33,501 nucleotides of DNA, from NCBI GenBank assembly GCA_947581855.1, contig CANPVZ010000026.1, forward strand, positions 1 through 33,501, read 5' to 3'. Positions 1-8,900 of this stretch are shown here, in pieces; position 1 is the first letter of the stretch; each line of letters begins with the position of its first letter. The notes under the pieces were generated by a model that was not told the DNA's origin, did no database searches, and saw nothing but the letters and a program-made list of their open reading frames with translations. This stretch comes from an uncultured Phocaeicola sp. (GTDB taxonomy: Bacteria > Bacteroidota > Bacteroidia > Bacteroidales > Bacteroidaceae). A program made the translations under genes and the position numbers.

Positions 1-107
1 ATGAATTTTTGCTTGTCAAAAGAAAAAGCATAATTGGTCACCCAATCATTATATATCCTGTTGAGTTCTCCGTATAGAGGAATCAGTTTGTTTATTTCTC
101 CTGCCAT
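1..107 (-). CDS. Partial hypothetical protein of the mobile element (N-terminus only)
   Basis: This is the start of a minus-strand gene that runs off the left edge. From the ATG at 105-107 it reads MAGEINKLIPLYGELNRIYN and continues open to base 1 (35 codons). The start lies 5 bp after the stop of the DUF1016/PDDEXK gene and is preceded by a GAGG-like ribosome site inside the end of that gene, so the two are probably co-transcribed and perhaps translationally coupled. I do not recognise the family from so short a stretch. Genes next to DUF1016 nucleases in Bacteroidales are often parts of type I restriction-modification loci, but nothing here proves it. Confidence 0.5.
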   Translation of the reverse strand, partial: MAGEINKLIPLYGELNRIYNDWVTNYAFSFDKQKF

Positions 108-112
108 AGACC

Positions 113-1408
113 TCAATTTTGGGGATTATTGTCCTTGTCAAGGAAAGATGCCAGCTCTTCTTCCACCTCTTCCACACTTGGCAGAGCTGATTTCAAGTTT
201 TCAGGTATAGCCTTGCTCAACTGGTAATCACTGATGCCTATTGGTTGGTCGTAGCCTGTCAATGCGTATTGTGCTACCACTTCATCTTTTCCCTTACATA
301 GCAACAACCCTATAGTCTTGTTGTCATTCTCTCCCCTCAGTTTGTCATCCACCACATTGATGTAGAAATTCAACTGCCCTGCATACTCCGGCTTGAATGG
401 GGTAGCCTTTAGCTCTATAACAATGTATGCGTGTAGCGGAATTGAATATAGAATCAAGTCGGCAAAGAAATCGCTGTTGCCTATTTGAAAATGCTTCTGT
501 CGTGCAACGAAAGCAAAACCATTACCCATTTCTAACAAATAACGGGTGACGTGCTTTACCAGTTGCTCTTCAATGTCCCTTTCGTCTGCTTTTTCCTTAG
601 TACCAGCCAAGTCAAAGATGTACGGATCTTTCAACAGGTAATTGGCGAGGTCGCTTTGCGGTGCAGGAAACGTGGCTGTGAAATTATTAACCTTGTTGCT
701 GTTGATTTGTCTGCTATACAGATTGGTTTCAATTTGCATTCTAAGAACATTGCTGCTCCAACCCATTTCCACAGACTGTTTCATGTACCAATAGCTTACA
801 CCCAATGGGAGCGAACTGTTAAGCATAATAACATGGCTTGCCCAATTGGTTCTTGCAACAGGTGATGCCATAAATATATTTTCTATATCCTTAATTTCCA
901 TCCGGTAAATATCAGATACGGTTTTGGCAACATTATGAATTTGTGCAAGAGGTTCTTGCGCGATTGTAATTTCTTTGTTGTCAGAAGATTGAAATTGCGC
1001 AAGAGGCTCTTGCGCAATTTGCGCATCGTTTAAGCATTGTACTTCATCTGCTATTTTCTTCACGGTTGGAGCTATCAGCTTTGAATCCGTTTCAATAAGA
1101 TACTGCAATGCCCTTAAAGGATATGCCCTTGCAAACTGGCACATATATGTAAGATTGCGTTCCGAATATCCTTTCTTTTCAGGGAAATTCAGTCGGATAG
1201 CTTTTGTCAACTGTTTGATGATTTTGCTTCCCCATCCGTGTAGTTGCTGATGATAGAGAATATAGTTGCCCATTTTCCAGTAATGGAACAGCATTTGCGC
1301 ATTGGCTGCGGTAATCAGCCGCACTTGCGCTTGTTGTATTTCTGAACCGACAGCATTTATAAACGCGTCAAAGTTCGTCTTTTCTATGTTATGTTCGTTG
1401 TTGTTCAT
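113..1408 (-). CDS. DUF1016 / YhcG-type PDDEXK nuclease domain protein
   Basis: The 431-residue protein has the N-terminal DUF1016 (YhcG_N) helical region (FHYWKMGNYI, then GWGSKIIKQL and YSERNLTYMCQFAR) and a C-terminal PDDEXK nuclease fold with the catalytic strand pair around FFADLILYS and IVIELKA, about residues 310-340. The family is predicted to cut DNA and is common on mobile elements and beside restriction-modification or defence genes; a role in recombination or defence is inferred. It is the second gene of a minus-strand cargo run behind the integrase. Odd feature: the octapeptide IAQEPLAQ occurs twice, 18 residues apart, near residue 135, and the first copy is encoded by a 29-bp perfect DNA palindrome (992-1020). 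The TATATTTG at 1436-1429 could be its own -7 element, about 20 bp ahead of the ATG. Confidence 0.82.
   Translation of the reverse strand: MNNNEHNIEKTNFDAFINAVGSEIQQAQVRLITAANAQMLFHYWKMGNYILYHQQLHGWGSKIIKQLTKAIRLNFPEKKGYSERNLTYMCQFARAYPLRALQYLIETDSKLIAPTVKKIADEVQCLNDAQIAQEPLAQFQSSDNKEITIAQEPLAQIHNVAKTVSDIYRMEIKDIENIFMASPVARTNWASHVIMLNSSLPLGVSYWYMKQSVEMGWSSNVLRMQIETNLYSRQINSNKVNNFTATFPAPQSDLANYLLKDPYIFDLAGTKEKADERDIEEQLVKHVTRYLLEMGNGFAFVARQKHFQIGNSDFFADLILYSIPLHAYIVIELKATPFKPEYAGQLNFYINVVDDKLRGENDNKTIGLLLCKGKDEVVAQYALTGYDQPIGISDYQLSKAIPENLKSALPSVEEVEEELASFLDKDNNPQN
992..1020. repeat. 29-bp perfect palindrome inside the DUF1016 gene
   Basis: Two 14-base arms, AAATTGCGCAAGAG (992-1005) and its exact reverse complement (1007-1020), flank one central base. 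A degenerate copy of the same dyad lies at 941-964, exactly 54 bp away. Both encode the octapeptide IAQEPLAQ in frame, so the dyad is part of the protein-coding sequence. Confidence 0.8.
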
Positions 1409-1473
1409 CTTATGATATTTTCAAAATACAAATATAATCCAAAGGTGGTAATCTATGAAACTAATTGATACTT

Positions 1474-2757
1474 TTATAGTTGATTAAACTTATTCATAGC
1501 ATTGGCTCTAATATCGTCCGCAATGTCAATGTAGGGCTTCATGGCTTTATAGTCGCTGTGCCCCGTCCATTTCATTACTACCTGTGCCGGAATACCGAGA
1601 GCCAGCGCATTACAGATGAATGTTCTTCTCCCTGCATGGGTGCTTAGTAATGCGTATTTCGGTGTGACTTCATCTATACGTTCATTCCCTTTATAATAAG
1701 TCTCCCGTACAGGCTCGTTGATTTCTGCCAGTTCCCCCAGTTCTTTCAGATAATCATTCATCTTCTGATTGCTGATAACAGGCAGTGCCATGTGGTTTTC
1801 AAAATGGACTTCCTTGTATTTTTCAAGTATGGCTTTGCTGTGGTCGTTCAGTTCAATTATCAGGCTGTCTGCCGTTTTGACTGTGGTAACTTCGATGTGG
1901 TCGGGTTTCACATCGCTTCTTTTCAGGTTACGAACATCTGAATATCGCAGACTGGTGAAGCAACAGAACAGAAAAACATCCCTGACACGCTCCAGATATT
2001 GTTTGTCTTTCGGTATCTGATAATCTTTCAGTCTGTTCAATTCGTCCCAAGTCAGGAATATCACCTTTTTAGAGGTGGTTTTCAATTTAGGTTTAAAAGT
2101 ATCGTATGCTATATTCTGATGATGCCCTTTTTTGAAACTCCAACGCAGGAACCATTTGAGAAATCCTATCTGCTTACCGATGGTGCTGTTCCTCATATCC
2201 TTTTTGTCACGCAGGAAATTCACATACTCATTCAAGCCAAACTCATTGAAGTATTCAAAGGTTGCATCTTCCTTGAACTCTCTGAGGTGATTTTTTACCG
2301 CTGCAAATTTCTCATAGGTGGATGCCGTCCAGTTATTCTGATTGCCACACTCGTTTACAAATTCATCAAACACACTCCAAAAGCTTATTTGTGTTTCTTC
2401 CTGCTGCTCTTCGTTGGCATCTTTCATCCGCAGGTTGAACGCATCTTTTAGCTGTTGGGTGGTTGGCATGGTTTCCTGTACCTCAAATTCCTTGAATACG
2501 TTTTGCATTTCGGCATAGTATCTCAGCAAGTCCGCATTGATTTCGGATGCGCTTTGCTTTAGTTTGTTGGTGCATCCGTTCTTTACCCGTTGTTTGTCGG
2601 CATCCCATTTGGCTACGTCAATCCGGTAGCCTGTTGTAAACTCGATGCGTTGGCTTGCGTATATGACACGCATACGGATAGGCACATTCTCTATGATTGG
2701 CACACCGTTCTTTTTCCGGCTCTCCAATGCAAAAATGATGTTACGTTTGATATTCAT
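1474..2757 (-). CDS. Tyrosine-type site-specific recombinase (integrase of the mobile element)
   Basis: This 427-residue integrase is the likely enzyme that inserted and excises the element at the left. It has an N-terminal arm-binding region (residues about 1-60), a SAM-like core-binding domain (about 115-220) and a C-terminal catalytic domain with the full tyrosine recombinase set: R271 (SLRYSDV), K294, H374 and R377 (HAGRRTF), H400 (GHSDYK) and nucleophile Y409 (KPYIDI). The length is typical of Bacteroides IntN1/CTnDOT-type integrases. The gene begins 158 bp from the attachment core at 2916-2929, the usual layout of an integrase at an element end. Its start follows a good promoter at 2784-2814. 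It is unlikely to drive the far promoter switch near 31.8 kb. Confidence 0.93.
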   Translation of the reverse strand: MNIKRNIIFALESRKKNGVPIIENVPIRMRVIYASQRIEFTTGYRIDVAKWDADKQRVKNGCTNKLKQSASEINADLLRYYAEMQNVFKEFEVQETMPTTQQLKDAFNLRMKDANEEQQEETQISFWSVFDEFVNECGNQNNWTASTYEKFAAVKNHLREFKEDATFEYFNEFGLNEYVNFLRDKKDMRNSTIGKQIGFLKWFLRWSFKKGHHQNIAYDTFKPKLKTTSKKVIFLTWDELNRLKDYQIPKDKQYLERVRDVFLFCCFTSLRYSDVRNLKRSDVKPDHIEVTTVKTADSLIIELNDHSKAILEKYKEVHFENHMALPVISNQKMNDYLKELGELAEINEPVRETYYKGNERIDEVTPKYALLSTHAGRRTFICNALALGIPAQVVMKWTGHSDYKAMKPYIDIADDIRANAMNKFNQL

Positions 2758-2773
2758 AATTGGGTGCGTTTGA

Positions 2774-2797
2774 AATTTACACCCAAATTTACACCCA
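2774..2797. repeat. Two tandem copies of a 12-bp repeat upstream of the integrase
   Basis: AATTTACACCCA is present twice head-to-tail (2774-2785 and 2786-2797), with a partial inverted copy (TGGGTG) at 2761-2766. Direct repeats in this position are candidates for arm-type integrase or excisionase binding sites, or for an autoregulatory operator, because they overlap the predicted integrase promoter. Confidence 0.6.
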
Positions 2798-2814
2798 AAA
2801 ATTGAGATAGCAAA
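2784..2814 (-). promoter_or_regulatory. sigma-ABfr-type promoter of the integrase gene
   Basis: On the minus strand there is a -33 TTTG (2814-2811), a 19-bp spacer and a -7 TAAATTTG (2791-2784), matching the Bacteroides consensus TTTG / TAnnTTTG. Predicted transcription start is about 2777, leaving a leader of about 20 bases before the integrase ATG. The -7 element overlaps the 12-bp tandem repeat at 2774-2797, so binding of a protein to that repeat would be expected to affect transcription. Confidence 0.55.
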
Positions 2815-2902
2815 ATATATTCAGAAGGATTTAGATTTACTCTACACTTTTGATTGTGTATGATTATCAGTGATTTGCAATTTTATGATACTTTTTGAAA
2901 GT

Positions 2903-2937
2903 GTAGGTTCGAGAGCCTGTCTCTCCGCAGAACCTAC
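2903..2937. other. Attachment site at the element end, with tRNA 3'-end core (NBU1-like)
   Basis: The core CCTGTCTCTCCGCA (2916-2929) reads as the 3' half of a T-stem plus the acceptor strand of a class II tRNA starting GCGGAGA. From memory it equals the 14-bp core at which NBU1 inserts in a tRNA-Leu gene. It is preceded by GGTTCGAGA, similar to a T-loop but not giving an intact tRNA, so this is the distal junction; the complete tRNA should lie beyond the left end of the element, outside the window. The core is framed by an 8-bp inverted repeat, GTAGGTTC (2903-2910) and GAACCTAC (2930-2937), with an inner GAGAG/CTCTC pair, as expected of recombinase core-binding sites. Confidence 0.65.
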
Positions 2938-2963
2938 TGGACAAAACAGGACAGTAAGAGGAC

Positions 2964-2998
2964 AAAAACCTACAAATCACTGATTTGTAGGTTTTTTT
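2964..2998 (+). terminator. Strong intrinsic terminator beyond the attachment core
   Basis: A perfect 16-bp inverted repeat (2964-2979 and 2981-2996, one central base) ends in a run of seven T. Placed just after the tRNA 3'-end core, it is probably the original terminator of the tRNA transcript, now separated from the tRNA by the inserted element. The stem is nearly symmetric, so it may also stop transcription leaving on the minus strand. Confidence 0.8.
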
Positions 2999-3473
2999 AT
3001 TGCCTATAAGTCTTGTTTCCAAGACAGCAAAAGGACTTGAAAGACAGAGTTTCGTTACTAAATCGTTACTCTTTTTGTCTGGTGGAAATAGGTAACGATT
3101 TATCTACAAATGACTGCAGGAAGTCGGTGTCCAGTTTTCAATATTTTATATTTAAACAATTCTTCTGCTAACTCATATGTGCAATATAAAGTCAATTTTC
3201 AGACTATTATTATATATAATTGTATCCTTCACGGACTTTACCGATCTATACATTTCTCTTTCTACTTTAGCTAGCAAAGCATATCTGCGGAATATTTAGA
3301 GGTCAGCTTTTCTTGTATGTCTGTGTAAATAAGAAAGTTTACTTTTTTATTTTGTGCAAAATGATTCCAAGTAAAGTATAAATTACATGAATGTCTCGAA
3401 ACAAAGATCTGTATGGGTTGTTTTCTACCTGTGATATCAATTAATTATTTATTCACTTAACAATTTACAGATT
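2999..3473. other. Intergenic region without a gene
   Basis: No credible ORF or RNA gene is seen. The only structure is an 11-bp perfect inverted repeat, TAAATCGTTAC (3059-3069) and GTAACGATTTA (3092-3102), 22 bp apart, preceded by another CGTTACT copy at 3053-3059. Similar GTTAC repeats are often seen near Bacteroidales integration sites, but no function can be assigned. The rest is AT-rich sequence leading to the small gene at 3474. Confidence 0.5.
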
Positions 3474-3704
3474 ATGGCAATTAATTCACCTGATGAAGGA
3501 AAAATCACAAAAGCGGTGGAGAAGCAGACTGCCAAAGTCCCTTCTATCATCTATTTAGCAGCGGCTGTGACGTCCATGGCCGGTTCCTTAGCACTCAAGC
3601 TTATGAAAAAGAAGAGTACAGCATTATTTATTGGTCAGTGGGCCGCTCCGTTTCTGATTTTAGGTATTTACAACAAAATCGTAAAGACGGAAGGACATGA
3701 TTAA
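3474..3704 (+). CDS. Small two-helix membrane protein, function unknown
   Basis: This 76-residue protein has a short charged N-terminus, a first hydrophobic helix (about residues 24-42, IIYLAAAVTSMAGSLALKL), a basic loop KKKST and a second helix (about 48-65). It therefore looks like a small inner-membrane hairpin with a basic loop. I do not recognise a named domain; small proteins of this form are conserved hypotheticals in Bacteroidales. It stands alone, with a clear terminator directly downstream (3716-3760), which supports it as a real single-gene unit. Confidence 0.65.
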   Translation: MAINSPDEGKITKAVEKQTAKVPSIIYLAAAVTSMAGSLALKLMKKKSTALFIGQWAAPFLILGIYNKIVKTEGHD

Positions 3705-3715
3705 ATCCTTTTACG

Positions 3716-3760
3716 GGCTGTACCATGAAAGTATATTAATTTGAGGTGCAGCCTGTTTTT
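3716..3760 (+). terminator. Intrinsic terminator after the small membrane protein gene
   Basis: The arms GGCTGTACC (3716-3724) and GGTGCAGCC (3745-3753) pair over 9 bp with one G-T pair and are followed by TGTTTTTTG. It sits 12 bases after the stop of the 76-residue gene. Confidence 0.7.
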
Positions 3761-4199
3761 TGCTTTGTGTATTTCCTAGAAATGATAAATGAAAATGTCA
3801 GATAAAATCTGGACAGACAAACTAAACGGGTAAGTACGGACTTTATTGATATTGCAGAATGCTTGTTACAAAAATAATGTCGTTTTGTAAGAGTATTATC
3901 GGCTATTATAATTCTCCTTAACAATTCTTATTTTTCTTTTTGCTTCGACACGAGAGTATCAATGAAAAAGATTTTTGTTATCATTTATAGAAGAAACTCA
4001 GTGCTTGCGATGAATTCCAAACGATATGAATTGAATAGGAATCATACCTGATGAGGGAACTTTACATACAGATACACTGTCGAATTTGAATATCAAAAAA
4101 CAGAATGTTCAGGGGATAAACACAATTCTTTTTACGATGTGGTGGCTCGTGGGTAGAATCCAGGTCAACTGCTACAAAAGGTGATGAGCTGAGACTAAA
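3761..4199. other. Gene-free AT-rich region
   Basis: I see no supported gene, RNA or repeat here. The one ORF (62 codons, minus strand, 3736-3924) overlaps the terminator and has no recognisable features. The region lies downstream of two converging units and probably holds only their 3' flanks or decayed sequence. Confidence 0.4.
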
Positions 4200-5363
4200 C
4201 TAGTCATTGACATTTTGGGGTAAGATGCTTGATTTGCATGAGCTGTCTGTGAACTGTGCATAGCTGATATACTTACCTTTATTTATTTTATATTTTTCAA
4301 ATACATTCTTCATGTGGAGTTTCTCGTTTACCACAGGAAACCTGCCACCTCTAACCTTTTCTGCTCCATATTCATTGAAATACCTCTCTACAATAGGATC
4401 CAATTCGTCAATAATCTCCAGACGATCTTTGGGACATATTATGGGAATAACCTCCAATAACTTAACAGGCGTATGGAGTTTGCACCATTCGCTACATTTT
4501 CCTTTTTCATATTTTAGCATAAGTGCGTTCAAATCACTACTATAACTTATTTGATAGTAACCACCCTCCAATGCCAAGACATAAACAACCATTATTCGTT
4601 CATTCTCTTTAAGTGGCAAGTCATAATCTATTACGTGGTTGTTTTCCTCAAATTCTTCTATGAATTTACTTCGTTTTCTAGAATTATGGATAGTTTTGTT
4701 CTGTAAGAATGATTGTATGTTTTTCATATGAAGTTCCGGTTCTACCGAAGTAAAATATCCTCCACGGATATTCTCATAACCGTGTTCTGCGCCGCATTGA
4801 AGTACCCATTCATTGACCATGTCTACATTAGGAATACCGTTTTCAAATACCACTTTTTGATATTTTAGTAACCGTATAGGTTTATGAATATGCGTCCAAT
4901 TGGAGGCTTTTCCTTTTTCATGTTTTTTAAGGGCTGAGAGTAGGTTACGGGAATGGCCGGCATAATATTTATTATTCTCTAATTCCAGAAGATAAATATA
5001 ATGTTCTCTTTTACTAAATGAAACATCTTCAATATTTACATCTGAAAAATATCCGTAATGTTGTAAGTGTTTTATGGTTTCGATTTCACCTATACTGCAC
5101 CAATATCCACCTCTAACCATTTGCCAGCCTTTGGCTTTCATCATCTTTATAGTTTGGTGGTTTTCCCAACGATCCTCTTCCTCGGTCGAAGAGACCAGAA
5201 AAGATTCTTTTTCAATTATATTAAGAGGAGGATGCAATTTGGTCCATAGAGCTCCTTTCTCATTAAAGTGTTCGTTGAATCTTCTGTCAGGGTCAGTGGT
5301 CTTTCCTACATAATAAAAGCCATCTTTCAATGCTAAAGTATAAATATATATTTGATAACTCAT
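4200..5363 (-). CDS. Protein with three tandem GIY-YIG-like domains
   Basis: The 387-residue protein is built of three copies of one unit, at about residues 4-90, 121-205 and 258-343. Each starts with a GIY-YIG-like hairpin (YTLALKDGFYYVGKT; YLLELENNKYYAGHS; YVLALEGGYYQISYS), continues with an H/Y-EKGK-x-S-x-W-x-x-x-H-x-P block and ends in an invariant RGG (84-86, 200-202, 338-340). Unit 1 keeps the best nuclease-like set (YYVGKT, R27/R28, H32, E67); unit 2 keeps YYAG; unit 3 has lost the YIG core. Single-domain GIY-YIG proteins cut DNA, so the degenerate repeats suggest binding units around one possible active domain, or an inactive family. There is no signal peptide. It is monocistronic with AT-rich coding sequence, close to a mobile element end. 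Confidence 0.75.
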   Translation of the reverse strand: MSYQIYIYTLALKDGFYYVGKTTDPDRRFNEHFNEKGALWTKLHPPLNIIEKESFLVSSTEEEDRWENHQTIKMMKAKGWQMVRGGYWCSIGEIETIKHLQHYGYFSDVNIEDVSFSKREHYIYLLELENNKYYAGHSRNLLSALKKHEKGKASNWTHIHKPIRLLKYQKVVFENGIPNVDMVNEWVLQCGAEHGYENIRGGYFTSVEPELHMKNIQSFLQNKTIHNSRKRSKFIEEFEENNHVIDYDLPLKENERIMVVYVLALEGGYYQISYSSDLNALMLKYEKGKCSEWCKLHTPVKLLEVIPIICPKDRLEIIDELDPIVERYFNEYGAEKVRGGRFPVVNEKLHMKNVFEKYKINKGKYISYAQFTDSSCKSSILPQNVND

Positions 5364-5444
5364 TGGCTCTAAGTATAGTCATTAGTTTCACATTTATTGT
5401 ATCTTTCTCTTCATAAACGGAAATATCGGAATACATATTAATTG

Positions 5445-5452
5445 CAAATATA
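5445..5452 (-). promoter_or_regulatory. Possible -7 promoter element for the triple GIY-YIG gene
   Basis: TATATTTG on the minus strand fits the -7 consensus TAnnTTTG and would start RNA near 5438, 75 bases before the ATG. No exact TTTG is present at the right distance upstream (only GTTG-like sequence about 15 bp away), so this is a weak call. Confidence 0.3.
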
Positions 5453-5962
5453 AGCAAAGGATTAACACAACCTTCTTATTTGACATTGAAAATTCTAAGG
5501 GAGAGGACATTGTGTGGCTCATATATTGGTAAACTTTGTATAGGTGGTTAATAATATTTTTTCAATTTTGTGACATAGTGAAAAGAAATGAAATCTGTCG
5601 AGAGTGAGCGATTTTTGAACAATCAGGACTTATGCGAATTCTTCAATAGGAACAAACGTTCTATTTAGCGTTATGGAGGTTTGTGCACTCTGAAATACGA
5701 TATGCTATGACTAAAGTTTGTTACAAAAAATCGAACTTGCAGGAGTCTTGTTGGAGAAAATAGACATAAAAATATGAGACTTGCAGTTAGAATATTTAGG
5801 TTCTTGTATTGTGTTACAAAATAAAAGAGTTCATATAATAACGCTTTAAATGAGAAAAATAGTTGAAATGTTTTTTTGTAGGACAGGAATTGCTTATTTA
5901 TTTATGCATATTAGGATTTTTTTATTTACATTTGCTAGATTATAAACTTAAAATGTAATAGT
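5453..5962. other. Long AT-rich regulatory gap ahead of the SusC gene
   Basis: There is no credible ORF in this half-kilobase between divergent genes. TACATTTG at 5927-5934 fits a -7 element for the SusC gene with a start site about 22 bases before its ATG, but no TTTG is found 19-21 bp further up, as expected if an activator is needed. No anti-sigma/ECF pair or other regulator is encoded here. Confidence 0.35.
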
Positions 5963-8900
5963 ATGCAATTTTTTGTCAGAACTTTTGTATGCTTTGTTTT
6001 TATTCTATTCTTCTTCCCTTTTGTAGAAAACAACCTCGTTTTTGCTATGAAGGAAAAAGAAAAATCTTCGTTTCTTCAAAAAAAGAAGATTTTAGTAAAT
6101 GGGCGAGTTGTGGATGCAAGAGGTGAAGGATTGATAGGTGCTACAGTCATGGAAAAAGATAAATCCAATGGAACAGCAACTGGAGCGAATGGTGAATTTG
6201 TTTTATCCGTAGCTCCTGATGCTACGTTGCAAATCTCTTTTATAGGGTATTTCACATCCGAGATAATATTACAAGGACAGACGGAGCTTGAGGTTGTACT
6301 CAAAGAAAATAATATATTGTTAGACCCTTTAGTGGTAACAGCTTTGGGGCTAGAAAAGAAAGAATCGTCTTTAGTTTATTCTGTAGTACGCTTGGATGGG
6401 GAGGAGTTGAATAGAGTAAAGGATCCGAATATGATTCTTTCGTTGAGTGGTAAAGCGGCAGGTGTTCAGATTAATAAGAATGCTTCAGGAATAGGGGCTT
6501 CGTCAAAAGTAAGTATACGAGGTATACGTTCGGTCGTGAGCGATAATCAACCTTTATATGTAATAGATGGTGTTCCAATGTTGAATTCTTCTTCGGAGCA
6601 GGCTTATTCGGCTATCGGTGGAACAGCTAATGCCGGGAATCGGGATGGAGGCGATGGCATATCAAATTTAAATCCGGAGGATGTAAAAAGCATTAGTATC
6701 CTGAAAGGAGCACCCGCTGCAGCTCTATACGGTAGTCAGGCTGCCAATGGAGTCATTCTGATTACTACCAAAAAAGGAAATGAGGGGCGGTGTAAAATAT
6801 CCTTTTCTACTAGTTTGACTTTTGAAGATGCATTCTCTCTTCCGAAAATGCAGAACCGCTATGGTGTGAGTGACGGAGTGGATAGTTGGGGTGAAAAAGC
6901 GGATTTGTGTAAAGTGGATAACTTGAGTGATTTTTTCCGTACGGGGACTACTTCCATCACATCAGTATCGGTAAGTCATGGCAATGAAAAACTCCAGAAT
7001 TATTTTTCATATGCTAATACTACAGGAAAAGGGTTAATTGATAAAAATAATCTTTCGAAGCATAATTTGAATTTTCGCGAAACCTCAACTATGTTTAACG
7101 GATATCTGAAATTGGACGGTAACATGAATATAATGCGTCAAGTCATCAAGAATAAGCCTGTATCCGGAGGCTTTTATATGAATCCTCTTGTCGGATTGTA
7201 TCGTTTTCCTCGTGGAGAAGATCTGTCGTATTATAAAGAACAATTTGAGGTTTATGATCCGGAAAGAAAACTAAATGTTCAAAATTGGCATTCTTCCTAT
7301 GAGGATTTTGAGCAGAATCCATATTGGATTACGAACCGGATACAGAGTAAGGATATTCGTTCTCGGGTTATCGTATCTCTCTCTGCGCATGTGAAAATAA
7401 ACGAGTTTCTAAGTCTCCAGACTCGGGGTAATATAGATTTTATAAGCGATAAGCTTCGACAGAAATTTTATGCTTCCACGGCTCCCGCTTTATGTGGTGT
7501 AAATGGGCGATATATAGAAATGGATTATCAGGAATGTTTACTTTATGCAGATCTGATGGCTATGGGTAAAAGAAAATGGGGTGATATATCATTAGATGTC
7601 GCATTAGGAGCAAGCATTAATGATAAGATTGTTAATTCTACTCGTTATGATTCCAAAACGGCATCGTTGAAATATCCGAATGTTTTTACTCTAGCGAATA
7701 TCATAATGGATGGTTCGGCAAGTATCGATCAGAAGATTGATGCGCGCAGGCAATTACAATCATTGTATGCTACAGCGCAGGTAGGTTATAAAGATGGTGT
7801 TTTTATAGACTTAACGGCTCGTAATGATTGGACCTCTACTTTAGCATATACTAAATATGAAAAATCAGGTTTCTTTTATGCGTCTGCTGGCGCCTCAATT
7901 GTATTAGACAAATTATTAGTTTTGCCAAAGTGGATTTCTTTGGGAAAGATACGCGGGGCATATAGTCGGGTGGGAAATGATATTCCTTTGTTTATTACTA
8001 ATCCGGTGTCACACGTTACTTCGGGAGGAGAAATTCAAGCAAATGATGCTGCCCCTTTTAAGGAATTGGAACCGGAAATGACTTATTCATTAGAATTTGG
8101 AACGGAATGGCGTTTCTTTGATAACCGATGTGGAATTGACCTGACTTATTATAAGACCAACACTCGCAATCAGTTTTTCAAATTACCGGCTTTGTCGGGA
8201 GATAAATATGCTTATCGGTATGTCAATGCCGGAGATATCCAAAATGAAGGATGGGAGATCGCATTGGATGCTACTCCTGTAATGAATGAGTCTTTTGCAT
8301 GGAAAATGTCTGTGAACTTCTCTTCCAATAAAAATAAAATTAAAAAATTGCATGACCAACTAAAAGTCTTTGTTTATGGTCCTACTAGTTTTTCTTCCAG
8401 TTATGCTATGAGGTTAGTAAAGGGAGGCTCTATCGGTGATATATATGGAAAAGCTTTTGTACGCGATACAAATGGAAGTATTGTATATGAAACCGAAGGT
8501 GAGAATGCTGGTTTGCCTTTGGTTGAGGGAGATGGAAATACTATAAAAGTGGGGAATGCTAATCCTACTTTTCTGTTAGGATGGAACCATAGTTTTTCAT
8601 ATAAAGATTTTCGGTTTTATTTCTTGATAGATTACCGACATGGAGGAGATATTCTTTCACAAACACAGGCTGAAATGGATATGTATGGAGTGTCAAAAAA
8701 CACGGCGGATGCGAGGGATAAGGGCTATGTAGTATTAGAAGGGCATAAGATTGAAGATGTTAAAGGCTTTTACAAGAATACGGTAGGTGGACGGGCTGGA
8801 GTAACTGAATATTATATGTATGATGCTACGAACGTACGGCTTCGCGAGCTTTCATTAAGTTATCGGTTACCTATAAAATGGATAGAAAAATTAAAAGTAT

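Noticed and set aside
1474..2757. The tyrosine recombinase as invertase of the promoter switch
   Set aside because: It lies 29 kb away, beside its own attachment core, and is the size and type of an element integrase; the switch arms share no sequence with that core.
2903..2929. A complete tRNA gene ending at 2929
   Set aside because: Only the T-arm-like part and acceptor strand are present; no matching GCGGAGA 5' acceptor strand, D-arm or anticodon arm is found upstream.
3736..3924. 62-codon minus-strand ORF
   Set aside because: It overlaps the terminator of the small membrane protein gene and has no domain, signal or ribosome-site support.
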